Positions 1-5,405 of a stretch of 8,114 nucleotides of DNA are shown here, one piece after another. Position numbers and translations under genes: made by a program. Origin of the DNA: an uncultured Clostridium sp. (GTDB lineage Bacteria; Bacillota; Clostridia; TANB77; CAG-465); NCBI GenBank assembly GCA_900554875.1, contig USJA01000041.1:1-8114 (forward strand), given 5' to 3'. The notes under the pieces are model-generated. The model was given only the letters and a program-made list of their open reading frames with translations. It was not told where the DNA came from and did not search any database. Position 1 is the first letter of the stretch. Each line of letters begins with the position of its first letter.

Positions 1-29
1 TCTTTCAATGATAGTTCCACCTTTCTCAT
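1..29 (-). CDS. Start of a leftward gene cut by the window edge, probable ISNCY/IS1202-type transposase
   Basis: Only nine codons are visible, reading MRKVELSLK from an ATG at 29-27. An exact AAGGAGG-type ribosome binding site (CCTCCT on the plus strand, 35-40) lies five bases upstream, so the start is convincing. From memory, transposases of the ISNCY/IS1202 type in Clostridia and Lactobacillales begin with a very similar M(K/R)KVEL stretch ahead of a helix-turn-helix. The repeated GACATT motifs just upstream also fit an insertion-sequence end. The family call is inference from these nine residues and the upstream repeats. It could equally be an unrelated protein. Confidence 0.45.
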
Positions 30-93
30 ATTGTCCTCCTTAAATTTAAATGATTCTTATTATATCATTTAAGAGAACAATTTTTTTATTTGG

Positions 94-133
94 GACATTT
101 TCTCATTTTTTTACTTAAGACATTATCACATTT
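94..133. repeat. Two direct copies of a 15-bp GACATTwTCwCATTT motif, probable IS terminal repeats
   Basis: GACATTTTCTCATTT (94-108) and GACATTATCACATTT (119-133) match at 13 of 15 positions and start 25 bp apart, in the noncoding stretch upstream of the leftward gene at the left edge. Repeated short motifs just inside an end are typical transposase-binding sites. Their position ahead of a probable transposase start suggests this is the right-hand end of an insertion sequence, with its outer boundary somewhere around 133-168. The other end and any target duplication lie outside the window, so the boundary cannot be fixed. Confidence 0.5.
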
Positions 134-168
134 CTTTCATAATTTACCATATAGCTATTTTTATACAA

Positions 169-197
169 TTGACACACGTTCAACATTATGATATAAT
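169..197 (+). promoter_or_regulatory. Consensus sigma-A promoter for the DUF212 gene
   Basis: TTGACA (169-174) and TATAAT (192-197) are both perfect consensus hexamers separated by exactly 17 bp. A TG at 189-190 adds an extended -10 element. Transcription would begin near 204, leaving a leader of about 43 bases before the ATG at 247. The strength is striking for a small membrane-protein gene. The promoter sits just outside the probable IS end, so it is either native or was created at the junction. Confidence 0.85.
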
Positions 198-246
198 ATG
201 GTCACAAAAAAATATAAAAATTTAACTCAAATTTAGGAGGATTATA

Positions 247-918
247 ATGAACGAAAATATATTTTATGCGTTAGATACTTTCATTTATATTGCAATAAGT
301 ATTGCACTTGCATGGGTCACTTCCCAGGCATTTAAAACACTACTTAAAATTGCAATTACAAAGAATAAAAATCCACGGAACGTTATAAAGCAATTTTTTT
401 CTGATGGTGATTTTCCATCTTCACATACGGCAGTTTCTGTAACAGGATGTATTGTTGTTACGCCAATAATATACGAGGCTATATATAATGCAACATCCAA
501 AACAGAAATTTTAGTTTGTATATCTACAGAAGTGGTTTTACTATTATGGACGGCAATGACAATTAGAGACGCTTTAGGCATCCGTATGCGTGTACAGGAA
601 AATGCACAAACCATGCAAAAATTTCTTAAAGAATCTAAAAATTATTTTATTGTAACTGAATCACTACAAAATTTTTGGAACGAACTTGGCGACAATATTA
701 ATATTAAAGCTGGCCACATGCCTCACGAAGTAATAGGTGGTTTGATTCTTGCATTAATATTTGGTGTTGGTGCAAATTCAATTAGAACAGGAAATTTGAC
801 AGTGCTTATAATTGATATACTAATATCTATTATATATTTTCTTCTTTCCTACCTTTTCCTGTCTAAAAAAATAGATTTGCCAAAGTTTATTTTAAAATTA
901 AGGAGAAAAGGAGAGTAA
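247..918 (+). CDS. Divergent PAP2 family (DUF212) membrane protein
   Basis: This is a 223-residue integral membrane protein of the divergent PAP2 (DUF212, YuiD-like) family. The signature pieces are DGDFPSSHTAV (53-63, the counterpart of the family's SGGMPSSHSA), RDALGIRMR (107-115, usually YDAxGVR) and GHMPHEVIGG (156-165, usually GHTPLEV). Membrane segments are likely around residues 10-30, 62-80, 88-106, 160-178 and 184-206. Classic PAP2 enzymes are acid phosphatases acting on lipid phosphates. The first PAP2 motif (KxxxxxxRP) is not visible here, and the activity and substrate of this branch are unknown to me. It is longer than the roughly 150-160 residues typical of bacterial members, mostly through an added C-terminal hydrophobic segment and basic tail. 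The start is fixed by AGGAGG at 235-240, six bases upstream. The last codons overlap the ribosome binding site of the small gene that follows, so the two are probably cotranscribed. Confidence 0.88.
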   Translation: MNENIFYALDTFIYIAISIALAWVTSQAFKTLLKIAITKNKNPRNVIKQFFSDGDFPSSHTAVSVTGCIVVTPIIYEAIYNATSKTEILVCISTEVVLLLWTAMTIRDALGIRMRVQENAQTMQKFLKESKNYFIVTESLQNFWNELGDNINIKAGHMPHEVIGGLILALIFGVGANSIRTGNLTVLIIDILISIIYFLLSYLFLSKKIDLPKFILKLRRKGE

Positions 919-923
919 TTAAT

Positions 924-1076
924 ATGATTTTATCACTTTTAAGCCTTATTTTATCTTGCATAATGCTTTATTTAACTTTTAAAATAACATCCTGTGCCCT
1001 TAGATTCTTTTTTGGAATTTTAGATACTTTATTGTGGATAACATTCATAATTTTTCTGCTAAAAATTATCTTTTAG
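924..1076 (+). CDS. Small 50-residue hydrophobic membrane protein, unknown function
   Basis: A 50-codon open frame starts at an ATG six bases after the DUF212 stop and ends with TAG at 1074-1076, two bases before a terminator hairpin. The protein starts MILSLLSLIL, is almost wholly hydrophobic with isolated Lys/Arg at 20, 27 and 47, and could form one or two membrane spans (about 1-18 and 28-50). A Shine-Dalgarno-like AAGGAG (908-913) ending ten bases upstream lies inside the end of the preceding gene. I do not recognise the family. Its fit between a ribosome binding site and a terminator, in one operon with the DUF212 gene, argues that it is real. A chance hydrophobic frame in A/T-rich DNA is the alternative. 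Confidence 0.55.
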   Translation: MILSLLSLILSCIMLYLTFKITSCALRFFFGILDTLLWITFIIFLLKIIF

Positions 1077-1078
1077 CA

Positions 1079-1112
1079 AAAAACCATTCGTAAATATTTA
1101 CGAATGGTTTTT
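1079..1112. terminator. Shared bidirectional intrinsic terminator between convergent operons
   Basis: A perfect 34-bp palindrome with half-site AAAAACCATTCGTAAAT is centred at 1095/1096. It is A-rich at the left end and T-rich at the right, so RNA from either strand forms a hairpin ending in U residues. The plus-strand small gene stops at 1076 and the minus-strand obgE stops at 1114. Both operons therefore end within 37 bp of noncoding DNA and use the same element. Confidence 0.88.
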
Positions 1113-1113
1113 C

Positions 1114-2382
1114 TTAATCGTTATATTCCATCTGATATCCAATAATATCCAAATATTCTCCATCTTGAAGTCCAAGTTCTCTTGCCTTATCCATAACACC
1201 CATTTTATTTAATACTCTTTGCATGTATTGTCTTGATTCAACATCAAATATATTAACCTTACTCATTAATCTTTCAATAGGTGCCCCAGTAACATAATAT
1301 GTGTCATTTTTCTTTTCTACATGCCACTCTTGATCTACTAGTTCGTCCTCTTCCTCTTTAATTACTTCAACAATATCCTCTTTTGGAATTTTCTTTAATT
1401 CTTCTGATACATAGTTTAATAACTCATCTAATCCAATTTTAGTTGCAGCTGAAATTTTAAATAATTTTAGTCCTTCTTTTTTACAAAGGATTTCTAAATC
1501 TTTAAGGTAACCTTCATCACTTAAACTATCCATTTTATTTGCAACAACAATTTGTTCTTTAGAGGCAAGTTTTTTACTATATTTTTTAAGCTCATTATTT
1601 ATTAATTTAAAGTCTTCTACCGGGATTCTTCCTTCACTTCCTGTAATATCAATTACATGTAATAGAAGTCTTGTTCTTTCAATATGTTTTAAGAATTTAA
1701 ATCCAAGTCCAACACCTTCACTTGCATCCTCTATAATACCAGGTATGTCTGCCATTACAAAGGTATCACCACTTTTTGTTTTTACCACACCTAAAGCTGG
1801 TTCAAGTGTTGTAAAGTGATAATTTGCTATCTTAGGTTTTGCAGATGATACTGTTGAGATTATTGTTGATTTACCAACGTTTGGAAAGCCAATAAGTCCA
1901 ACATCGGCAAGCATTTTTAATTCAAGTTCTAGATTCCTTTCCATACCTTTATGGCCTGCTTCAGAAAAATTTGGAACTTGTCTTGTAGGAGTTGCAAAAT
2001 TCATATTACCTTTTCCACCTTTTCCACCTTTTGCGACCAAGAAAACGTCATCTTTTTTTGATAAATCTGCAATTACAATATCTTTATCTATATCTCTAAC
2101 TATTGTACCAATTGGCACTGAAATATACAAATCTTGTCCTGATTTTCCAGTTTTTCTTGCACCATCACCGTTTTTTCCATCCTCAGCTCTAAATTCTTTT
2201 TTATACTTAAAATCAAGAAGTGTTGATGTATTAGGGTCAACTTTTAAATATATATTTCCACCTTTTCCACCATCACCACCATCTGGACCACCAGCAGCAA
2301 TGTATTTTTCTCTTCTAAAGCTTGTCGCTCCATTTCCACCATTTCCAGCTTTTATTTTTATTTTTACATTATCTATTACCAT
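1114..2382 (-). CDS. obgE: Obg-family GTPase, 50S assembly factor
   Basis: Obg is an essential cytoplasmic GTPase that binds the large ribosomal subunit during late assembly and links it to nutrient stress. All three domains are present in 422 residues. The glycine-rich Obg fold covers about 1-158 (GNGGNGATSFRREK, GGPDGGDGGKGG, GGKGGKGN). The G domain follows at about 159-330, with P-loop GFPNVGKST (165-173), switch I TTLEP (191-195), DIPG (212-215), NKMD (282-285) and SAA (311-313). The C-terminal OCT domain is at about 350-420. Length and motifs are those of a complete, functional enzyme. The ATG at 2382-2380 is preceded by GAGGAG (2390-2395), directly against the trpS stop; the 13-bp gap indicates one trpS-obgE operon. 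The stop codon abuts the shared terminator. In many Bacillota obg sits directly downstream of rpmA, but not here. Confidence 0.98.
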   Translation of the reverse strand: MVIDNVKIKIKAGNGGNGATSFRREKYIAAGGPDGGDGGKGGNIYLKVDPNTSTLLDFKYKKEFRAEDGKNGDGARKTGKSGQDLYISVPIGTIVRDIDKDIVIADLSKKDDVFLVAKGGKGGKGNMNFATPTRQVPNFSEAGHKGMERNLELELKMLADVGLIGFPNVGKSTIISTVSSAKPKIANYHFTTLEPALGVVKTKSGDTFVMADIPGIIEDASEGVGLGFKFLKHIERTRLLLHVIDITGSEGRIPVEDFKLINNELKKYSKKLASKEQIVVANKMDSLSDEGYLKDLEILCKKEGLKLFKISAATKIGLDELLNYVSEELKKIPKEDIVEVIKEEEDELVDQEWHVEKKNDTYYVTGAPIERLMSKVNIFDVESRQYMQRVLNKMGVMDKARELGLQDGEYLDIIGYQMEYND

Positions 2383-2395
2383 CTAATTTCTCCTC

Positions 2396-3409
2396 TTAAT
2401 CGAAATAATCTATTTTTATCGCTTTCTTTACTTTCTTCATAGTATATTTTGCTTTTTCTCTTGCCTTTTTAATACCATCTTTAAGTACATCATCAATAAT
2501 TTCAGAATTTTCCTCGTAGTACCTTCTCTTCTCTCTAATTGGTTTTAAATACTCACATATATTTTTAGCAAGTTCTTTTTTACATGCAACACATCCTCTT
2601 TTACCTTTTTTGCATTCCTCAAATATACATTCTTTATCTTTTTGGCTAAACATCTTGTGATAATACGCAACCATACATACCTCAGGGTTTGCAGGATCAT
2701 CTTTCCTTATTTTTGAAGTATCTGTTAAAGCCCCCATAACTTTTCTATTTATCTCTTCTTCGCTATCAGACAAATATATTGCATTACCTAAACTTTTACC
2801 CATCTTAGCATTTCCATCTAGTCCCTTTACTCTAGCCATTTTTCCTACTAAAGCTTCAGGTTCAACTAAAGTTTCACCATAAATAGAATTAAATTTTCTA
2901 ACAATTTCTCTTGTTTGCTCAATCATTGGAAGTTGGTCCTCTCCAACAGGAATTAAATGAGCACCAAATGCAGTTATATCAGCTGATTGACTTACCGGAT
3001 ATCCCAAAAATCCGTATGTTATACTCTCACCATTATTCCCAAAAAGCTCCTTTTTTTGAGCAATCTCTGACTTTACGGTTGGGTTTCTCTCTAACCTAGA
3101 AACTGTTACAAGATTTGAGTAAAATACAGTAAGTTCTGCAATTTCAGGAACCATTGACTGAATAAAAATTGTAGTTTTTTTAGGATCTATTCCACAAGAT
3201 AAGTAATCAATACAAAGCTGTTTTACAGAAGTTCTTACTTTTTCTGGATTATTAAAATTATCTGTTAAAGCTTGAACATCTGCAATCATTATATATTGTT
3301 CATAATTATCTTGAAGTTTTATTCTATTTTGTACCGAACCAAAATAATGACCTATATGTAATCTTCCAGTTGGTCTGTCACCTGTTAAAATTATCTTTTT
3401 TTCTTCCAT
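2396..3409 (-). CDS. trpS: Tryptophanyl-tRNA synthetase, iron-sulfur (Thermotoga-like) type
   Basis: This class I synthetase charges tRNA-Trp with tryptophan using ATP. In 337 residues it shows the HIGH motif (HIGHYFGS from 18), GEDQ at about 156-159, and the second signature as KMGKS (202-206), where KMSKS is canonical. Four cysteines, C245, C266, C273 and C276, form C-x20-C-x6-C-x2-C within a segment ending GCVACKKEL. This closely matches the [4Fe-4S]-binding pattern I recall for Thermotoga maritima TrpRS (C-x22-C-x6-C-x2-C), so this enzyme probably carries a cluster near its anticodon-binding region. I chose the ATG at 3409 because AGGTG lies six bases upstream. A GTG three codons earlier (3418) is itself part of that ribosome binding site. 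The gene is first in an operon with obgE. It belongs to the TrpRS branch that differs from the B. subtilis enzyme (RPTGRLHIGHY against QPSGSVTLGNY). Confidence 0.96.
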   Translation of the reverse strand: MEEKKIILTGDRPTGRLHIGHYFGSVQNRIKLQDNYEQYIMIADVQALTDNFNNPEKVRTSVKQLCIDYLSCGIDPKKTTIFIQSMVPEIAELTVFYSNLVTVSRLERNPTVKSEIAQKKELFGNNGESITYGFLGYPVSQSADITAFGAHLIPVGEDQLPMIEQTREIVRKFNSIYGETLVEPEALVGKMARVKGLDGNAKMGKSLGNAIYLSDSEEEINRKVMGALTDTSKIRKDDPANPEVCMVAYYHKMFSQKDKECIFEECKKGKRGCVACKKELAKNICEYLKPIREKRRYYEENSEIIDDVLKDGIKKAREKAKYTMKKVKKAIKIDYFD

Positions 3410-3427
3410 TATAATCACCTAATTTAC

Positions 3428-3506
3428 TAAATATTATACTTAGTATTATACAATAAATACATAAAAAAAGCTAGTACCAAGCTAACTTTCTTTAAATATT
3501 ATACTT
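3428..3506. repeat. Perfect 14-bp direct repeat carrying TATAAT in the trpS leader region
   Basis: TAAATATTATACTT occurs at 3428-3441 and again at 3493-3506. Read on the minus strand, each copy contains TATAAT (3438-3433 and 3503-3498), and a third TATAAT lies at 3450-3445. Any of them could be a -10 box for the leftward trpS operon. None has a convincing -35 hexamer 16-18 bp upstream, so I do not assign a transcription start. The repeats flank the hairpin at 3463-3489. Chance in very A/T-rich DNA is possible. Confidence 0.4.
3463..3489 (-). terminator. Terminator-like hairpin in the trpS leader, possible attenuator
   Basis: On the minus strand, AAAGTTAG (3489-3482) pairs with CTAGCTTT (3474-3467) to give an 8-bp stem with one G-U pair and a 7-base loop (CTTGGTA). 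The stem runs into a continuous T stretch (3469-3463). It lies 54-80 bases upstream of the trpS start with no gene ending ahead of it on this strand, so it would act inside the trpS leader rather than at a gene end. I see no T-box consensus or specifier domain in the short leader. Confidence 0.45.
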
Positions 3507-3563
3507 TTAAGTGCTATTTTTAAATTAATTTTTATCCTTTTTCATGTTTTTTCGACATAATTA

Positions 3564-3593
3564 TTGACTTTGTATTCCAAGGCATTATATAAT
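3564..3593 (+). promoter_or_regulatory. Sigma-A promoter for the beta-CASP nuclease gene
   Basis: TTGACT (3564-3569, one mismatch) and a perfect TATAAT (3588-3593) are 18 bp apart. A transcript starting near 3600 would have a leader of about 70 bases before the ATG at 3671. This also argues against the upstream in-frame TTG at 3608, which would begin only about eight bases into the message. Confidence 0.7.
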
Positions 3594-3670
3594 AATTGTA
3601 ATAAGAATTGTATATAAATATGCAATTGTGTATTTACTCTATTAAATTTATTAACATTGGGGGATTTCTT

Positions 3671-5293
3671 ATGAAAAACAAACCAGCTAGCATTACTTAT
3701 GAAATATCTTGTCTTCACCCTGAAGTGACAGGTTCTGCAATTATACTCACTTTTCACTTCCCTAACAAAACAACAAAACAGGTATTAATAGATTGTGGAA
3801 TGTATCAGGAGTTTAATTTTGATAAATATAATTTTGATTTTCCAACTCAGTTTCATCCTGAAAATATTGATTATGTTTTTTTAACACATACTCATATGGA
3901 TCATTGCGGAAGATTGCCTTTTTTGATCAAAAAAGGATATTATAAAAATATCTATTGCACAAATTTAGCAAAAAGATTTCTTAAACCTGCCCTTTTTGAC
4001 AGTGCACAGATATTAGATTATGACTCTAAACACCTCTCTAAGAAGTTCAAAACATTTGTTGAACCTCTTTATGAAATAGAGGATGTAAAGAGAACTTTAA
4101 ATAGATGTAGAGGATTAAACTACAATGATACCTTTAAACTTGATGACAACTTAGATGTAACGTTACTTGGTAATGGACATTTAATGGGTGCTGCGATGAT
4201 TCTTCTTCAGGTAAGTTATCCATGTTGTGAAACCATTAATTTACTTTTTACTGGTGACTATAATGTGGATAATTTATTCCAGGATATACCTGGAATTCCA
4301 AAATGGGTTAAAAAGCTCAAACTCATTATTTTTCAGGAGTCAACATATGGTGATTGCACAACAGAATCAATTAACTACACATATGATGACACACTTATTT
4401 CTCTTACTAAGGAAAACAAAACTGTAATTTCTCCAGTAATAGCTTGTGAAAGGGCCGAGCAGGTTCTCTTAAGGCTTAAGAATTTACAGGATAAAGAACT
4501 TCTATCTAAATCAATCCCCATATATCTTGCAGGTTCACTTGCAATTGAGTATTTCAAAATATTCATAGAAGAATCAAAGGTTGATTTTATACCTGAGAAT
4601 CTCAAATTAGTAAGTACATCAAATCATTTGAGCTTAGTTTCTGAAATGATTGGTACAAAAGGTATATGCGTTATTGATGAAATTCCAGAAGATGTTTTGC
4701 AATCATCTACTCCAAAAATAATATTAACCACATCTGGTATGGCAGACAAAGGCAAAGCACCGTATTATCTTTCTAAGCTTGTTCACCGAGAAGATGTTGC
4801 AATCATTTTCACTTGTTACTTGCCATCAAGCACACTAGGTTACACTTTAAAGAATGCAAAAAAAGGAGAAGACCATACTTTTAATGTTTACGGAGAAAAA
4901 GTAAGGACTCAAATAAACTGTGATATATTTTGTAGCAATGAATTTTCCTCACATGCAAAAGCTGATCAGTTACTTGATTTTTTAAAGCAATTTCCAAATC
5001 TTGTTGGTGTATTTGTAAATCACGGAGAGTTGAAAACTAAAGAGATTTACTCTGAAATGATTGAGAATACTATAAATCCATCATTTGTACAAATAATGGA
5101 TAGAAGTATTTGCTACTCAATGACTAATTTTAAAATATCGAAGATTTTAAATTCTAAATATTCAACACTTGAGGATATAGAGCAAAAGAAACGAAAGATT
5201 CGTAAGGAAAGAAAGCTTCTTTCTAAAAAATCAAAGCCTAAGTATAAAAATAATAACAAGAGAACAAGGAAATATAACCTTCAGTATACTTAA
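3671..5293 (+). CDS. Beta-CASP metallo-beta-lactamase-fold RNase (CPSF73/Cft2-like), basic C-terminal tail
   Basis: This is a predicted zinc-dependent nuclease of the beta-CASP group, which process or degrade RNA (relatives: CPSF73, archaeal and Thermus homologues, RNase J more distantly). In 540 residues every catalytic motif is present: D41 (LIDCGMYQ), HTHMDH at 73-78, H170 (GNGHLMG), D196 (FTGDY), beta-CASP motif A E223 (ESTYGD), motif B H428 (FSSH) and motif C H451 (VNHGE). The beta-CASP insert includes TTSGMADKG near 353-361. It is longer than the roughly 430-residue bacterial homologues I know. Part of the excess is a tail with 17 Lys/Arg among residues 506-534, which could bind RNA or ribosomes. 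The start is the ATG at 3671, preceded by GGGGGA (3659-3664). An in-frame TTG at 3608 would add 21 residues but has no ribosome binding site and lies too close to the promoter. The gene is monocistronic, divergent from trpS and convergent with the pilin-like gene. Its RNA target is unknown. Confidence 0.88.
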   Translation: MKNKPASITYEISCLHPEVTGSAIILTFHFPNKTTKQVLIDCGMYQEFNFDKYNFDFPTQFHPENIDYVFLTHTHMDHCGRLPFLIKKGYYKNIYCTNLAKRFLKPALFDSAQILDYDSKHLSKKFKTFVEPLYEIEDVKRTLNRCRGLNYNDTFKLDDNLDVTLLGNGHLMGAAMILLQVSYPCCETINLLFTGDYNVDNLFQDIPGIPKWVKKLKLIIFQESTYGDCTTESINYTYDDTLISLTKENKTVISPVIACERAEQVLLRLKNLQDKELLSKSIPIYLAGSLAIEYFKIFIEESKVDFIPENLKLVSTSNHLSLVSEMIGTKGICVIDEIPEDVLQSSTPKIILTTSGMADKGKAPYYLSKLVHREDVAIIFTCYLPSSTLGYTLKNAKKGEDHTFNVYGEKVRTQINCDIFCSNEFSSHAKADQLLDFLKQFPNLVGVFVNHGELKTKEIYSEMIENTINPSFVQIMDRSICYSMTNFKISKILNSKYSTLEDIEQKKRKIRKERKLLSKKSKPKYKNNNKRTRKYNLQYT

Positions 5294-5301
5294 AATCACA
5301 C

Positions 5302-5339
5302 GAAAAGGTCAATCACATTAATTTGTGATTGACCTTTTC
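5302..5339. terminator. Bidirectional hairpin terminator
   Basis: GAAAAGGTCAATCACA (5302-5317) and its exact complement at 5324-5339 form a 16-bp stem around a 6-base loop. Runs of four A and four T at the stem base serve both directions. It starts nine bases after the nuclease stop codon and lies 67 bases past the stop of the convergent pilin-like gene. Confidence 0.85.
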
Positions 5340-5405
5340 ATAATTATATTACATCTTTTTTATTATAAAAACTAAACTAGCCTACATAAAATACGGTTCT
5401 CAACA

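Noticed and set aside
285..614. 109-codon open frame on the minus strand
   Set aside because: It lies wholly inside the DUF212 gene, has no ribosome binding site, and the plus-strand frame has clear family motifs.
1980..2350. Repeated CCACC-rich tracts, as possible tandem repeats
   Set aside because: They are Gly-codon runs of the Obg domain read on the opposite strand and are explained by the protein.
3419..3670. T-box riboswitch upstream of trpS
   Set aside because: T-box control of trpS is common in Clostridia, but no AGGGTGGNACCGCG-like antiterminator sequence or specifier stem is present, and the noncoding region is too short for a full T-box. A TTGGTAC in the hairpin loop is only a partial resemblance.
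3542..3757. 71-codon minus-strand frame across the nuclease promoter and start
   Set aside because: No ribosome binding site or recognisable product, and it overlaps the nuclease N-terminus and its control region.
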